Of a stretch of DNA of 64,000 nucleotides, positions 40,523-52,939 are shown one piece after another (the first letter of the stretch is position 1; every line of letters starts with the position of its first letter). The notes beneath the pieces are model-generated. The model was not told where the DNA came from. It saw only the letters and a program-made list of their open reading frames with translations, and did not search any database. Source of the DNA: an unidentified bacterial endosymbiont (lineage in GTDB: Bacteria > Pseudomonadota > Gammaproteobacteria > Enterobacterales > Enterobacteriaceae); NCBI RefSeq assembly GCF_918797525.1, contig NZ_OU963893.1, positions 4,464,001 to 4,528,000 on the forward strand, in the 5' to 3' direction. A program made the position numbers and the translations under genes.

Positions 40523-40619
40523 CAACTAAGCTAAGCATCGCTAAAATCGTTCCCTTTTTTCAGGTTCCGGCAGCGTTATGCCGGATCAGGAACGACAAAA
40601 CAATGGCCTGGAGGCTACC

Positions 40620-41588
40620 TTGTTAAACTCATTTAAACTTTCGCTTCAATACATTCTGCCAAAACTGTGGCTCACTCGCCTGGCGGGCTGGGGCGCAAGC
40701 AAACGAGCTGGCTGGCTGACTAAACTGGTCATCGACCTGTTCGTGAAGTATTACAAGGTCGACATGAAAGAAGCGCAGAAGCCGGATACCGCCAGCTACC
40801 GTACTTTCAATGAATTCTTCGTCCGCCCGCTGCGTGATGAAGTGCGCCCGTTAAATACCGACCCTAACGTGCTGGTCATGCCTGCTGATGGCGTCATCAG
40901 CCAGCTTGGTAAAATCGAAGGCGACAAAATTCTGCAGGCGAAAGGCCACAACTACAGTCTGGAAGCGCTGCTGGCAGGTAACTACCTGATGGCGGATCTG
41001 TTTCGCAACGGCGTCTTTGCGACGACCTATCTGTCACCACGCGACTACCACCGCGTTCACATGCCATGTAACGGTATTCTGCGCGAAATGATCTACGTGC
41101 CAGGCGATCTGTTCTCTGTGAACCACCTGACCGCGCAAAACGTGCCGAACCTGTTCGCCCGTAACGAACGTGTTATCTGTCTGTTTGATACTGAATTTGG
41201 CCCAATGGCGCAGATTCTGGTGGGGGCAACCATTGTAGGCAGCATCGAAACCGTCTGGGCAGGCACCATCACCCCGCCACGTGAAGGCGTGATCAAGCGC
41301 TGGACCTGGCCTGCCGGTGAGGCCGAAGGCGCCGTGGCGCTGCTGAAGGGTCAGGAGATGGGTCGCTTCAAGCTCGGCTCTACCGTTATCAACCTGTTCG
41401 CGCCGGGTCAAGTCAACCTGGCTGAATCGCTGGAAAGCCTGTCGGTCACAAAACTGGGTCAGCCGCTGGCCGTGTCTACCGCGTCCTTCGTGACACCGGA
41501 CGCAGAGCCTGCGCTGCTGACAGAAGAAGAGATCGCCGCCGAACACGACGCCAGCCCGCTGGTTGACGACAAAAAAGACCAAGGCTAA
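40620..41588 (+). CDS. psd: Phosphatidylserine decarboxylase proenzyme
   Basis: Inner-membrane enzyme that makes phosphatidylethanolamine. The TTG at 40620, preceded by GGAGG, gives 322 residues as in E. coli. Autocleavage at LGST ([11 protein letters not shown], Ser near 254) creates the pyruvoyl cofactor and the beta and alpha chains. mscM starts 19 bases after the stop, as in the E. coli psd-mscM operon. Confidence 0.97.
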   Translation: MLNSFKLSLQYILPKLWLTRLAGWGASKRAGWLTKLVIDLFVKYYKVDMKEAQKPDTASYRTFNEFFVRPLRDEVRPLNTDPNVLVMPADGVISQLGKIEGDKILQAKGHNYSLEALLAGNYLMADLFRNGVFATTYLSPRDYHRVHMPCNGILREMIYVPGDLFSVNHLTAQNVPNLFARNERVICLFDTEFGPMAQILVGATIVGSIETVWAGTITPPREGVIKRWTWPAGEAEGAVALLKGQEMGRFKLGSTVINLFAPGQVNLAESLESLSVTKLGQPLAVSTASFVTPDAEPALLTEEEIAAEHDASPLVDDKKDQG

Positions 41589-41607
41589 TAACAGAAGGAT
41601 CGCTGAC

Positions 41608-44600
41608 GTGCGCCCGATTATCGTATTACTGGTGGCCTGGTGCCTCAGCATGGGGGCGTACGCCGCGACAGCCCCCGACGCCAAACAGATAACCCAGGAA
41701 CTGGAGCAGGCAAAGGCGGCAAAACCCGCCCAGCCAGAGACCGTTGAGGCGCTTCAGTCCGCGTTGAACGCGCTGGAAGAACGTAAAGCTTCTCTTGAGC
41801 GTGCTCAGCAATATCAGCAGGTTATCGACAATTTCCCTAAACTTTCGCAAACGCTGCGCTCGCAACTCAATAACCTACGCGATGAACCGCGCGACATTCC
41901 TGCGGGCATGACGTCCGACGCGCTGAATCAGGAGATCCTGCAGGTCAGCAGCCAGCTTCTGGAAAAGAGCCGCCAGGCGCAGCAGGAGCAGGAACGTGCG
42001 CGCGAAATTGCCGATTCGCTTAGCCAGCTTCCGCAACAGCAAACCGATGCCCGGCGTCAGTTAAACGACGTGGAGCGCCGTGTCGGTACGCAATCCGGCA
42101 ATACGCCGCAAAATCAGGCTCAGAATCTCGGACTGCAGGCGGAATCCGCCAGGCTTAAAGCGCTGGTCGATGAACTGGAGCTGGCACAACTTTCCGCCAA
42201 CAATCGTCAGGAACTGTCGCGGATGCGCGCCGAGCTGGCGCAAAAGCAGGGTGAACAGCTGGATGCTTACCTTCAGTCCCTGCGTAATCAGTTGAACAGC
42301 CAGCGCCAGCGTGAAGCTGAACGGGCGCTGGAAAGTACGGAACTGCTGGCGGAAAACAGCGAAAACCTGCCTGACGGAATTAACGAACAATTCAGAATTA
42401 ACCGCGAGCTTTCAGCCGCCCTGAATCAACAGGCGCAGCGAATGGATCTTGTGGCGTCGCAGCAGCGTCAGGCGACCAATCAAACCCTGCAGGTTCGCCA
42501 GGCTCTGAATACCCTGCGCGAACAGTCTCAGTGGCTAGGCTCCTCAAACCTGCTCGGGGAAGCATTGCGCGCCCAGGTAGCCCGCCTGCCGGAGATGCCT
42601 AAACCTCAACAGTTAGACACCGAGATGGCGCAACTGCGGGTTCAACGTCTGCACTATGAAGACCTCCTTAATAAACAGCCGCAAATCCGCCAGATCCGCC
42701 AGGCGGACGGGCAGGCGCTAACCAGCGAGCAGAGCCGTATTCTGGAAGCCCAGATGCGCACCCAGCGTGAACTACTGAACTCCCTGCTGCAGGGCGGTGA
42801 TACGCTGATTCTGGAACTGACCAAGCTGAAAGTGTCCAACAGCCAGCTTGAAGACGCGCTAAGGGAGGTCAACGAAGCAACGCACCGTTATCTGTTCTGG
42901 ACTTCCGACGTGCGTCCAATGACCTTCTCCTGGCCGATAGACATCGTCCAGGATCTGCGCCGCCTGATTTCACTGGACACCGTCAACCAGATGGGCCAGG
43001 CCAGCGTGATGATGCTCACCAGCAAAGAGACCATCATCCCGCTGTTGGGTGCGGTGATTCTGGTGGGCTTCAGCATTTACTCGCGCAGGCACTTCAACCG
43101 TTTCCTGGAACGTTCCAGCGCTCGCGTAGGCAAGGTGACGCAGGATCACTTCTGGTTGACGCTACGCACGGTCTTCTGGTCGATACTCGTCGCCTCGCCG
43201 CTGCCGGTGCTGTGGATGACGCTCGGCTACGGGCTGCGTGAAGCCTGGCCCTTCCCGCTCGCGGTGGCGATCGGCGATGGCGTGACCGCCACCGTGCCGC
43301 TGCTGTGGGTGGTGATGATCTGTGCCACCTTTGCCCGTCCAAACGGCCTGTTTGTCGCCCACTTTGGCTGGCCGCGTAACCGCGTCGCGCGTGGCATGCG
43401 TTACTATCTCATGAGCATCGGATTTATCGTGCCGCTGATCATGGCGCTCATCATGTTCGATAATCTCAACGACCGGGAGTTCTCCGGTTCGCTCGGTCGG
43501 CTCTGCTTTATACTGATCTGCGGCGCGCTGGCGGTGGTCAAGCTCAGCCTGAAACGCGCCGGTATTCCGCTCTATGTTGATAAAACGGGCAGCGGCGATA
43601 ACATGTTTAACCGTCTGCTGTGGAACCTGATGCTCTCCGCCCCGCTGGTTGCGATGCTGGCCGCTGCAGTCGGTTACCTTGCCACCGCGCAGGCGCTGTT
43701 GGCGCGCCTGGAAACCTCGGTCGCCATCTGGTTCCTGCTTCTGGTGGTCTATCATGTTATCCGCCGCTGGATGCTTATCCAGCGGCGTCGTCTGGCGTTC
43801 GACCGCGCTAAACATCGGCGGGCAGAAATTCTTGCCCAGCGTGCGCGGGGCGAGGAAGAGCCAAACCACGTTAACAGCACCGAAGGGGCAACGGATGCCG
43901 ATGAAGTCGAGCTGGATCTGGATGCCATCAGTACGCAGTCCTTACGGCTGGTGCGCTCCATCCTGATGCTCATTGCTTTGCTGTCGGTTATCTTTCTGTG
44001 GTCAGAAATCCATTCCGCGTTTGGTTTCCTGGAAAATATCTCCCTGTGGGACGTAACCTCCACGGCGCAGGGTGTAGAGAGTCTGGAGCCGATAACCCTG
44101 GGTGCTGTGCTGATTGCGATTCTGGTGCTGATCATTACCACACAGCTGGTACGTAACTTCCCGGCACTGCTGGAGCTGGCGCTGCTGCAGCATCTGGATT
44201 TAACCCCGGGCACGGGCTATGCCATTACCACCATCACCAAGTATCTCATCATGCTGTTTGGCGGGCTGGTGGGCTTCTCGATGATTGGTATTGAGTGGTC
44301 GAAGCTGCAGTGGCTGGTCGCCGCCCTGACGGTGGGCCTGGGCTTTGGTTTGCAGGAGATCTTCGCCAACTTCGTTTCCGGTTTGATCATCCTGTTTGAA
44401 AAGCCGATCCGTATCGGCGATACGGTGACGATCCGCGACCTGACCGGCAGCGTCACCAAGATCAACACCCGAGCCACCACCATCAGCGACTGGGATCGCA
44501 AAGAGATCATCGTGCCAAACAAGGCCTTCATCACCGAGCAGTTTATTAACTGGTCGCTGTCTGACTCCGTTACGCGCGTGGTGCTTACCGTACCTGCTCC

Positions 44601-44931
44601 GTCGGATGCCAGTAGCGAAGAGGTGACGCAGATCCTCTACACTGCGGCCGAGCGCTGTACTCTGGTGATCGACAACCCGGCGCCGGAAGTATTTCTCGTT
44701 GATTTGCAGCAGGGGATCCAGATTTTCGAGCTGCGTATCTACGCCGCCGAAATGGGGCACCGTATGCCGCTGCGCCATGAGATCCACCAGCTTATTCTGG
44801 CAGGCTACCGCGAGCACGGTATTGATATGCCATTCCCACCGTTCCAGATGCGTCTGGAAACGCTGGGTGGAACAAAAACCTCAAGAACCTTGTCGTCAGC
44901 AGGGCGTAAGCGTCCGGCGGGAAGTTTATAA
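41608..44931 (+). CDS. mscM: Miniconductance mechanosensitive channel MscM
   Basis: Large MscS-family channel of 1107 residues, the E. coli YjeP length when started at the GTG at 41608 (AGAAGGA upstream). Signal sequence (~1-22), a long periplasmic coiled-coil region rich in Gln and Arg (~25-460), several TM helices (~475-860), then the pore helix and beta domain (GLGFGLQEIFANFVSGLII, PIRIGDTVTIRDLTG) and cytoplasmic cage. It opens at modest membrane tension and is co-transcribed with psd. Confidence 0.96.
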   Translation: MRPIIVLLVAWCLSMGAYAATAPDAKQITQELEQAKAAKPAQPETVEALQSALNALEERKASLERAQQYQQVIDNFPKLSQTLRSQLNNLRDEPRDIPAGMTSDALNQEILQVSSQLLEKSRQAQQEQERAREIADSLSQLPQQQTDARRQLNDVERRVGTQSGNTPQNQAQNLGLQAESARLKALVDELELAQLSANNRQELSRMRAELAQKQGEQLDAYLQSLRNQLNSQRQREAERALESTELLAENSENLPDGINEQFRINRELSAALNQQAQRMDLVASQQRQATNQTLQVRQALNTLREQSQWLGSSNLLGEALRAQVARLPEMPKPQQLDTEMAQLRVQRLHYEDLLNKQPQIRQIRQADGQALTSEQSRILEAQMRTQRELLNSLLQGGDTLILELTKLKVSNSQLEDALREVNEATHRYLFWTSDVRPMTFSWPIDIVQDLRRLISLDTVNQMGQASVMMLTSKETIIPLLGAVILVGFSIYSRRHFNRFLERSSARVGKVTQDHFWLTLRTVFWSILVASPLPVLWMTLGYGLREAWPFPLAVAIGDGVTATVPLLWVVMICATFARPNGLFVAHFGWPRNRVARGMRYYLMSIGFIVPLIMALIMFDNLNDREFSGSLGRLCFILICGALAVVKLSLKRAGIPLYVDKTGSGDNMFNRLLWNLMLSAPLVAMLAAAVGYLATAQALLARLETSVAIWFLLLVVYHVIRRWMLIQRRRLAFDRAKHRRAEILAQRARGEEEPNHVNSTEGATDADEVELDLDAISTQSLRLVRSILMLIALLSVIFLWSEIHSAFGFLENISLWDVTSTAQGVESLEPITLGAVLIAILVLIITTQLVRNFPALLELALLQHLDLTPGTGYAITTITKYLIMLFGGLVGFSMIGIEWSKLQWLVAALTVGLGFGLQEIFANFVSGLIILFEKPIRIGDTVTIRDLTGSVTKINTRATTISDWDRKEIIVPNKAFITEQFINWSLSDSVTRVVLTVPAPSDASSEEVTQILYTAAERCTLVIDNPAPEVFLVDLQQGIQIFELRIYAAEMGHRMPLRHEIHQLILAGYREHGIDMPFPPFQMRLETLGGTKTSRTLSSAGRKRPAGSL

Positions 44932-44937
44932 TGATCC

Positions 44938-44957
44938 GCCCTCCCGTACGGGAGGGC
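44938..44957. terminator. Palindromic stem between mscM and yjeM
   Basis: A fully palindromic 20-base sequence (GCCCTCCCG-TA-CGGGAGGGC) in the 36-base gap between convergent mscM and yjeM, fit to end transcripts from both sides, although the T-runs are short. Confidence 0.65.
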
Positions 44958-44967
44958 TTCTCATCCG

Positions 44968-46467
44968 CTACGCCACTTGCGCAAGACGGACAGTCGAGCG
45001 ACGGCGATAGTTCTCATAAATCCCCATCGCCAGCAGCGAAAAGAAGATCGGCCCACCGACCATCCATAGCGCACTGTTCCAGTCATTCGCCTCAATCACT
45101 GGCTGAATAATGGTAAAAATATTGGCAAACGCCACCACCAGCACCACCAGCGCCGTTGCCAGCAGTGTTGCCGCACGGGTTTTAAACATCACAAACGGAC
45201 GCTCGAGATCCTGTTTCGCCTTAAAGAATGGGAAGGCCAGCGTCAGGAAAAGGTAAGGCAGCGTCATCGACACGTTCGCCATGAGCGTTAATTTGTTATA
45301 AAACGCCGACGCGGTATCCCCACCAAATGACACCAACAGAATGAACACGCACACCAGCAGACATTGCATCCACATGGCGTTAGCCGGCATGCCGGTACGA
45401 TTGAGATGCGTCATACGCGCAGGCCACAACGCTCTGGGGGTACCCTGAATAATGGCTTTCAGTGGAGAGTAAATAAGCGTGAAGAATGCGCCGGTATAGG
45501 CGAGGAACATTGATAATCCGGTAATACGCGCGAACCAGCTTCCCATCGTTGTCGCCGCGTCTGGCGTCAGGTGCATCGCCTGACCCAGCGTCATGCCCAG
45601 ACTTTTCATCAACACATAGGTGATATTGCCCAGATTGATGGTGTTATTACTCAGTACCTGCTGCCAGTTGGTGCTGACGCCCCAGAGGAAAATCGCCAGT
45701 GAGTAGCCAACAGAGATCACTATCGCGGCGAAGATAATGCCTTTGGCAAAGTTTTTTTCCGGATTCTCGGTCTTGTCGACCAGGCCGCCCACGGCCTCGA
45801 TACCGCCGTAAGCAAAGATGGCAAATACCACGAAGGAGAGCATAGCCAGCCCGGACTGATAGCCCGGATTGGGGGAAGAAACAAAGTTTACCTTCTGTGC
45901 AAAATGGCCGCCGTTCAGACAGAGAATGGCGATACTCACCAGCAGTAGCACCAGGTTCAGGCACATGACGGCAATCCCGCCCACGGCGGTAATACGGGCA
46001 ATTTTATTGATGCCCCTTGATGCCACCAGCGTCACCACCACCATCCAGCACACTGCCAGCATACCCACTACCTGCGTGGCGCTGAGTCCTGCAAGCGACC
46101 AGACCTGCGTTTTATCTGCTCCGAATAAGAATGTCGAAAACGGTACCCACACCTTGGCCGCGGTACTGACCATCCAGACGACGTAGGAGGAAAACCACAT
46201 GAAGGTGCCGATAAAAGCGTAGCGCGGACCCACGCTGTTGTTCATCCACGAATAGATCCCGCCCTCTTCTTTGCGATAGGCCGAGCCCATTTCCGCCATC
46301 ATCAGCGCAAAGGGGATGAAGAAGAACAGCGCAGAAACGATATAGAACGGCGTCGCGCTATAACCCATCAGGTAAAACGCCGACGGGCTGTTCGCAAAGC
46401 CAAAGACGGAAGTAAAAATCATCAGGATGAGCCCCGTCAGGGTCATCTTTTTAAGTGAGTGGGACAT
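44968..46467 (-). CDS. yjeM: YjeM, APC-family amino acid transporter
   Basis: Inner-membrane amino acid/polyamine permease homologue of 499 residues with about 12 TM helices, related to the glutamate/GABA antiporter GadC branch. The substrate is not established. In E. coli it lies between epmA and mscM together with yjeN and yjeO, which are missing here. Confidence 0.9.
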   Translation of the reverse strand: MSHSLKKMTLTGLILMIFTSVFGFANSPSAFYLMGYSATPFYIVSALFFFIPFALMMAEMGSAYRKEEGGIYSWMNNSVGPRYAFIGTFMWFSSYVVWMVSTAAKVWVPFSTFLFGADKTQVWSLAGLSATQVVGMLAVCWMVVVTLVASRGINKIARITAVGGIAVMCLNLVLLLVSIAILCLNGGHFAQKVNFVSSPNPGYQSGLAMLSFVVFAIFAYGGIEAVGGLVDKTENPEKNFAKGIIFAAIVISVGYSLAIFLWGVSTNWQQVLSNNTINLGNITYVLMKSLGMTLGQAMHLTPDAATTMGSWFARITGLSMFLAYTGAFFTLIYSPLKAIIQGTPRALWPARMTHLNRTGMPANAMWMQCLLVCVFILLVSFGGDTASAFYNKLTLMANVSMTLPYLFLTLAFPFFKAKQDLERPFVMFKTRAATLLATALVVLVVAFANIFTIIQPVIEANDWNSALWMVGGPIFFSLLAMGIYENYRRRSTVRLAQVA

Positions 46468-46575
46468 ATAACCATCCGAAGAAGAAGTAAACTGCGCGGA
46501 TGGTAGCAGATGACCAGACAGATAATGTGGCTATAAGGGGCAAAGTTAGAAAAAGGAAATTGTACAGAGAAGATG

Positions 46576-46607
46576 TTTGCCGGGTAAACACGCTGCCACC
46601 CGGCAAA
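46576..46607 (-). terminator. Stem-loop after epmA (REP-like)
   Basis: TTTGCCGGGT (46576-46585) and ACCCGGCAAA (46598-46607) are exact reverse complements, starting 3 bases past the epmA stop. The core CCGGGT...ACCCGG with an internal CGCTGCC resembles dispersed REP units; it can serve as a transcript end. No long T-run. Confidence 0.6.
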
Positions 46608-46610
46608 TTA

Positions 46611-47588
46611 TCAGGCGCGATCGACCGTAAAAGCAATCACATCGCCCAGTTGCTCTGCGTCCAGCGCCAGCATCACCAGACGATCTACGCCAAGCGCCAC
46701 CCCGGAGCAGTCCGGCAGGCCAGCCTTTAACGCTTCGAGTAGATGAGTATCAATAGGCTGCTGGGGTAAGCCGCGTGCGCCGCGCTTGCGGTTATCTTGC
46801 TCAAACCGTTGCTGCTGTTCACGCGCGTCAGTCAGCTCGTGGAAACCATTCGCCAGCTCAATACCCTTGTAATAGACCTCAAAGCGCTCTGCCACACGGT
46901 GGTCTTCGGTGCTGATGAGCGCCAGCGACGCCTGGCTTGCCGGGAAGTGATAGACGAAGGTCGGACGATCTTTGCCAATCTGCGGTTCAACGCCAAAGGT
47001 GAACAGCAGTTGTAGCAACGTGTCGCGATCATCTTCACTATCCGCCACGTTGCTCAGATCCAGTTTTGCCGCCACTTCTCGCAGTTGGGTTTTGTCTGCT
47101 GACAACGGATCGATGTTCAAATGACGCTGGAAAGCCTGTTGATAAGAGAGCGTTTCCGCTTCCGGGCAGTCCAGTACCTGCTGGAGAAGATCGTCCACCT
47201 CGTTCATCAGGCGGTACATATCGTAATGCGGGCGGTACCACTCCAGCATGGTGAATTCCGGATTATGGTGACGCCCCATCTCTTCATTGCGAAAACTTCT
47301 GCACAGCTGATAAACCGGGCCACATCCCGCCGCCAACAGGCGCTTCATGTGGTATTCCGGGCTGGTCATCAGATAGAGATTCATGCCCTGAGAATGGCCA
47401 GGACCGACGAAACGGGTTTCAAACGGGACCAGATGAATATCGGTTACCGTTGCCTGACTCATGCACGGCGTTTCCACCTCCAGGACGCCGCGATCGGCAA
47501 AGAAACGGCGGATCGCCGTCATAATTGCTGCGCGTTTTAACAGGTTTGGGATGGATGCGCTCGGCTGCCAGGTGGCCGTTTCGCTCAT
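46611..47588 (-). CDS. epmA: EpmA, EF-P lysyl-lysine ligase
   Basis: Class II lysyl-tRNA synthetase paralogue that attaches (R)-beta-lysine to Lys34 of elongation factor P, using the product of EpmB. With the ATG at 47588 ([21 protein letters not shown] upstream) it has 325 residues, as in E. coli. Synthetase motifs are FLTSPEY-like [35 protein letters not shown] and [11 protein letters not shown]. Its partners efp and epmB are 7 kb away in the same window. Divergent from frdA. Confidence 0.96.
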   Translation of the reverse strand: MSETATWQPSASIPNLLKRAAIMTAIRRFFADRGVLEVETPCMSQATVTDIHLVPFETRFVGPGHSQGMNLYLMTSPEYHMKRLLAAGCGPVYQLCRSFRNEEMGRHHNPEFTMLEWYRPHYDMYRLMNEVDDLLQQVLDCPEAETLSYQQAFQRHLNIDPLSADKTQLREVAAKLDLSNVADSEDDRDTLLQLLFTFGVEPQIGKDRPTFVYHFPASQASLALISTEDHRVAERFEVYYKGIELANGFHELTDAREQQQRFEQDNRKRGARGLPQQPIDTHLLEALKAGLPDCSGVALGVDRLVMLALDAEQLGDVIAFTVDRA

Positions 47589-47747
47589 GGGTTTTTCTCC
47601 TATTTCATACAAGGGCACGAAGTCTACTCGTAAGCCGGGGCGGAGACAAATTTTGCACCGTAAAAGCCTTCTTTTCATTCAAGAGGGTAATTTCGTGACG
47701 AAATATATCAATAACAGTGATAAATCTCGCCACATAACAGCAAAAAA

Positions 47748-47789
47748 ATCGAACGCGTCAAATTTCCCTCACATCCATGCGGTTATACT
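47748..47789 (+). promoter_or_regulatory. FNR-dependent promoter of frdABCD
   Basis: ATCGAACGCGTCAA (47748-47761) resembles the FNR consensus TTGAT-N4-ATCAA. The TATACT -10 at 47784-47789 places the start near 47796, putting the FNR site centre at about -41.5, the class II activating position. Both elements match the known E. coli frd promoter, so anaerobic induction is expected. Confidence 0.7.
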
Positions 47790-47898
47790 GTTTTACCCAT
47801 AAAGGAGCAGTGGAAACGCTTTCGCAATCGTCCATTCGGACAGGTGGGCTACTTTTAGTCCTGTGGGTTGCGAAAAAACAAAAATCTGGAGGAATGTC

Positions 47899-49689
47899 GT
47901 GCAAACTTTTCAAGTCGATCTTGCCGTTATAGGCGCTGGCGGGGCTGGATTACGTGCTGCAATTGCTGCAGCGCAGGCTAATCCGAACGCTAAAATCGCA
48001 CTGATTTCAAAAGTCTACCCGATGCGCAGCCACACGGTTGCCGCAGAAGGAGGATCCGCCGCCGTGGCGCAGGATCATGACAGCTTCGAATACCATTTCC
48101 ACGATACGGTCGCTGGAGGCGACTGGCTTTGCGAACAGGATGTGGTTGACGACTTCGTACACCATTGTCCTGGCGAAATGACCCAGCTTGAGCAGTGGGG
48201 ATGCCCGTGGAGCCGCCGTCCGGACGGTAGCGTTAACGTTCGCCGCTTCGGCGGGATGAAGATCGAACGCACCTGGTTTGCCGCCGATAAAACCGGCTTC
48301 CATATGCTGCACACCCTGTTCCAGACGTCCCTTCAGTTCCCACAAATTCAGCGCTTTGATGAACATTTCGTCCTCGACATTTTGGTTGATGACGGCCAGG
48401 CCCGTGGTCTGGTGGCGATGAACATGATGGAAGGCACGCTGATGCAAATCCGTGCCCATGCGGTGGTGATGGCCACAGGCGGAGCGGGCCGCGTTTATCG
48501 ATATAACACCAACGGCGGTATTGTCACCGGTGACGGCATGGGCATGGCGCTCGGTCACGGCGTGCCGCTGCGCGATATGGAGTTTGTGCAATATCACCCG
48601 ACCGGTCTGCCAGGTTCCGGCATTCTGATGACGGAAGGCTGCCGCGGTGAAGGCGGCATCCTGGTCAACAAAAACGGTTACCGTTACCTGCAGGATTACG
48701 GCATGGGTCCGGAAACCCCGCTCGGCGAGCCGAAAAACAAATACATGGAACTCGGCCCGCGCGACAAAGTCTCTCAAGCCTTCTGGCACGAATGGCGCAA
48801 AGGCAACACCATTCCCACGCCGCGCGGGGATGTGGTCTACCTTGACCTGCGCCATCTCGGCGAGAAGAAACTGCTGGAACGTCTGCCGTTCATCTGTGAA
48901 CTGGCCAAAGCCTACGTGGGCGTTGATCCGGTGAAAGAGCCGATTCCAGTGCGCCCTACGGCCCACTACACCATGGGCGGTATTGAAACCGATCGGCAGT
49001 GCGAAACCCGTATTAAAGGACTCTTCGCCGTGGGCGAGTGTTCCTCTGTCGGTCTCCATGGTGCCAACCGTCTGGGATCGAACTCACTGGCAGAGCTGGT
49101 CGTCTTTGGCCGCATAGCGGGCGAGCGGGCGATGGAACGGGCCGCAACCGTAGGCGAGGCTAACAGCAGCGCGCTGGATGCTCAGGTCGCTGACGTTGAA
49201 AAACGCCTGAAGGATCTGGTCAATCAACAGGGCAACGAAAACTGGTCAAAAATCCGCGATGAAATGGGTCTGTCGATGGAAGAAGGCTGTGGGATTTACC
49301 GTACACCAGAGCTGATGCAAAAAACCGTCGACAAGCTGGCGGAGCTGCAGGAACGTTTCAAGCGAGTCCGCATTACCGATACCTCCAGCGTGTTCAATAC
49401 CGACCTGCTGTACACCATCGAACTAGGCCATGGCCTGAATGTAGCGGAATGTATGGCGCACTCCGCTCTGGCACGTAAAGAGTCACGCGGCGCGCACCAG
49501 CGTCTGGATGAAGGTTGTACCGAACGTGACGACGTCAATTTCCTGAAACACACCCTCGCCTGGCGCGATGCGGATGGTACCACTCGCCTGGATTACAGCG
49601 ACGTGAAGATCACTACGCTGCCACCGGCGAAACGCGTATACGGTGCAGAAGCAGAAGCCGCCGAGAAGAAGGAGAAGGCGAATGGCTGA
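47899..49689 (+). CDS. frdA: Fumarate reductase flavoprotein subunit
   Basis: Catalytic subunit that reduces fumarate to succinate in anaerobic respiration using menaquinol electrons. The GTG at 47899 with GGAGGA upstream gives 596 residues (E. coli 602; the tail is shorter). FAD-binding [10 protein letters not shown] at the N-terminus, [12 protein letters not shown] around the FAD-linking histidine, the catalytic Arg/His regions ([21 protein letters not shown]) and [13 protein letters not shown] are conserved. Overlaps frdB by 8 bases. Confidence 0.97.
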   Translation: MQTFQVDLAVIGAGGAGLRAAIAAAQANPNAKIALISKVYPMRSHTVAAEGGSAAVAQDHDSFEYHFHDTVAGGDWLCEQDVVDDFVHHCPGEMTQLEQWGCPWSRRPDGSVNVRRFGGMKIERTWFAADKTGFHMLHTLFQTSLQFPQIQRFDEHFVLDILVDDGQARGLVAMNMMEGTLMQIRAHAVVMATGGAGRVYRYNTNGGIVTGDGMGMALGHGVPLRDMEFVQYHPTGLPGSGILMTEGCRGEGGILVNKNGYRYLQDYGMGPETPLGEPKNKYMELGPRDKVSQAFWHEWRKGNTIPTPRGDVVYLDLRHLGEKKLLERLPFICELAKAYVGVDPVKEPIPVRPTAHYTMGGIETDRQCETRIKGLFAVGECSSVGLHGANRLGSNSLAELVVFGRIAGERAMERAATVGEANSSALDAQVADVEKRLKDLVNQQGNENWSKIRDEMGLSMEEGCGIYRTPELMQKTVDKLAELQERFKRVRITDTSSVFNTDLLYTIELGHGLNVAECMAHSALARKESRGAHQRLDEGCTERDDVNFLKHTLAWRDADGTTRLDYSDVKITTLPPAKRVYGAEAEAAEKKEKANG

Positions 49690-50416
49690 TATGCAAAAAC
49701 TGAAAGTTGAAGTGGTGCGCTACAATCCGGAAGTGGACACCGCCCCGCACAGCGCTTTCTATGAAGTCCCTTACGACGAGCAAACCTCCCTCCTGGATGC
49801 GCTCGGCTACATCAAAGATAACCTGGCGCCAGACCTGAGCTATCGCTGGTCCTGTCGTATGGCTATTTGCGGCTCCTGCGGCATGATGGTTAACAATGTG
49901 CCAAAACTGGCCTGCAAAACCTTCCTGCGCGAATATACCAAAGGCATCAAGGTAGAAGCGCTGGGTAACTTCCCAATCGAGCGCGATCTGGTGGTCGATA
50001 TGACTCACTTTATCGAAAGCCTTGAAGCCATTAAGCCCTACATTATTGGCAACCCGCGCACGCCGGATCAGGGACCCAATACCCAAACGCCCGCGCAGAT
50101 GGCGAAATACCATCAGTTCTCCGGCTGCATCAACTGCGGCCTGTGCTATGCCGCCTGTCCGCAGTTTGGTCTGAATCAAGAGTTCATTGGCCCGGCCGCC
50201 ATTACCCTGGCGCACCGTTATAACGAAGACAGCCGTGACCACGGTAAAAAGGAACGTATGGCGCAGCTTAACAGCCAGAACGGCGTATGGAGCTGTACTT
50301 TTGTCGGCTACTGCTCTGAAGTCTGTCCGAAGCATGTCGACCCGGCCGCCGCTATTCAGCAGGGTAAAGTAGAAAGCTCGAAAGACTTTCTTATTGCTAC
50401 CCTGAAACCACGCTAA
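49682..50416 (+). CDS. frdB: Fumarate reductase iron-sulfur subunit
   Basis: Carries electrons from the quinol site to FrdA through [2Fe-2S], [4Fe-4S] and [3Fe-4S] clusters. 244 residues, same as E. coli: plant-type ferredoxin motif [15 protein letters not shown] near 57-77, then [12 protein letters not shown] and [11 protein letters not shown]. The ATG at 49682 ([10 protein letters not shown]) is chosen by homology. Confidence 0.97.
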   Translation: MADMQKLKVEVVRYNPEVDTAPHSAFYEVPYDEQTSLLDALGYIKDNLAPDLSYRWSCRMAICGSCGMMVNNVPKLACKTFLREYTKGIKVEALGNFPIERDLVVDMTHFIESLEAIKPYIIGNPRTPDQGPNTQTPAQMAKYHQFSGCINCGLCYAACPQFGLNQEFIGPAAITLAHRYNEDSRDHGKKERMAQLNSQNGVWSCTFVGYCSEVCPKHVDPAAAIQQGKVESSKDFLIATLKPR

Positions 50417-50426
50417 GGAGTGCATG

Positions 50427-50822
50427 ATGACGACTAAACGCAAAGCCTATGTGCGGCCGATGCCGTCCACCTGGTGGAAAAAACTGCCGTTTTATCGCTT
50501 CTATATGCTGCGTGAAGGCACTGCAGTACCGGCGGTCTGGTTCAGCCTGGAACTGATGTACGGCCTGTTCGCCCTCAAACACGGCCCTGAAACCTGGGCC
50601 AGTTTTGTCGGGTTCCTGCAAAACCCGATCATCGTTGTGCTGAACCTGATCGTGCTGGCAGCCGCGCTGCTTCATACCAAAACCTGGTTTGAACTGGCGC
50701 CAAAAGCGGCGAACATTATTGTTAAAGGCGAAAAAATGGGGCCCGGGCCAGTCATTAAAGGGCTGTGGGCAGTGACGATTGTCGTCACTGTCGTCATTCT
50801 GTTTGTCGCACTGTTCTGGTAA
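50427..50822 (+). CDS. frdC: Fumarate reductase membrane anchor subunit C
   Basis: Inner-membrane anchor that helps form the menaquinol site. 131 residues with three TM helices. The second of two adjacent ATGs (50427) is taken because AAGGAG lies 6 bases upstream and the length then equals E. coli FrdC. Confidence 0.96.
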   Translation: MTTKRKAYVRPMPSTWWKKLPFYRFYMLREGTAVPAVWFSLELMYGLFALKHGPETWASFVGFLQNPIIVVLNLIVLAAALLHTKTWFELAPKAANIIVKGEKMGPGPVIKGLWAVTIVVTVVILFVALFW

Positions 50823-50832
50823 GGAGACAACT

Positions 50833-51192
50833 GTGATCAATCCAAATCCAAAACGTTCTGACGAGCCGGTCTTCTGGGGCCTGTTCGGCGCGGGCGGCAT
50901 GTGGAGCGCTATTATTGCACCGGTCATCATCCTGCTGGTTGGTATTATGCTGCCGCTGGGGCTGTTTCCGGGCGATGCGCTGAGCTATGAGCGCGTGCTG
51001 GCGTTCGCGGACAGTTTTATTGGCCGCGTGTTCATCTTCCTGATGATCGTCCTGCCGCTGTGGTGTGGCTTACACCGTATTCACCATGCGATGCACGACC
51101 TGAAAATCCACATCCCGAGCGGAAAATGGGTGTTCTATGGTCTGGCGGCCATCCTGACCGTGGTGACGCTGATTGCCGTAGTGACCATCTAA
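50833..51192 (+). CDS. frdD: Fumarate reductase membrane anchor subunit D
   Basis: Second membrane anchor, 119 residues and three TM helices, GTG start at 50833 behind AAGGAG, 10 bases after frdC. Last gene of frdABCD; a terminator hairpin follows. Confidence 0.96.
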   Translation: MINPNPKRSDEPVFWGLFGAGGMWSAIIAPVIILLVGIMLPLGLFPGDALSYERVLAFADSFIGRVFIFLMIVLPLWCGLHRIHHAMHDLKIHIPSGKWVFYGLAAILTVVTLIAVVTI

Positions 51193-51199
51193 ACCTGTC

Positions 51200-51226
51200 G
51201 GCCCGCCATCCGGCGGGCCTCTATTT
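51200..51226 (+). terminator. frd operon terminator
   Basis: GGCCCGCC (51200-51207) pairs perfectly with GGCGGGCC (51212-51219) across a 4-base loop and is followed by TCTATTTT. It lies 8 bases after frdD and separates it from ampC. Confidence 0.85.
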
Positions 51227-51409
51227 TCTGCAGCATCCCCACCAGCCACTGGGCAAATTCACGCATTGCGAGCGTCTTACAGGCTCAGCGGTAAGAAAAA
51301 TTATCAGCACATACGCCATTTAACTATTTGTCAGGTACAGTCTACTTCAACAGACTATGTTTATCTGACGGGTCCGGACACTCACCCGCCTCCCTGTTAC
51401 GGAAGATAA

Positions 51410-52558
<1,149 letters not shown>

Positions 52559-52593
52559 AACACGGCCGGGCTCACCCGGACCAGACAAGCGCA

Positions 52594-52911
52594 TTAATGG
52601 GTACTGAGTTTCAACCCAATAATACCGGCCACAATCAGGGCGAGGCTGGCGATACGCGCCAGACTCGCTGACTCTCCCAGCAGCAGAATGCCGGTGATGG
52701 CGGCGCCTACGGCACCAATACCGGTCCAGACGGCATAAGCCGTACCCACTGGCAGGGTGCGCATCGCCCATGACAGCATGACAATACTCACAATCATCGC
52801 GATAACGGTAATGACGCTCGGCGTCAGGCGGGTAAACCCGTGGGTATACTTCAGACCAATCGCCCATACCACTTCGAGCAGACCGGCAATGAACAGAACA
52901 ATCCAGGGCAT
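52594..52911 (-). CDS. gdx: Gdx (SugE), guanidinium exporter
   Basis: Small multidrug resistance family proton antiporter that exports guanidinium. 105 residues, four TM helices, conserved Glu13 in the first helix ([12 protein letters not shown]) and [14 protein letters not shown]. Convergent with ampC. A guanidine-II riboswitch in its leader supports guanidinium as the substrate. Confidence 0.95.
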   Translation of the reverse strand: MPWIVLFIAGLLEVVWAIGLKYTHGFTRLTPSVITVIAMIVSIVMLSWAMRTLPVGTAYAVWTGIGAVGAAITGILLLGESASLARIASLALIVAGIIGLKLSTH

Positions 52912-52939
52912 TTCAGGCTCCTTAACTTAAAGGCAAGTT

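Noticed and set aside
48007..49059. Leftward 350-codon frame antisense to frdA
   Set aside because: Fully inside frdA on the other strand, no recognisable domain, no ribosome site; a shadow frame produced by GC-rich third positions.
51328..51362. E. coli-type ampC promoter with TTGTCA -35
   Set aside because: The -35 box is identical to that of E. coli, but no acceptable -10 occurs at 16-18 bases, so it is mentioned with ampC only and not listed as a promoter.
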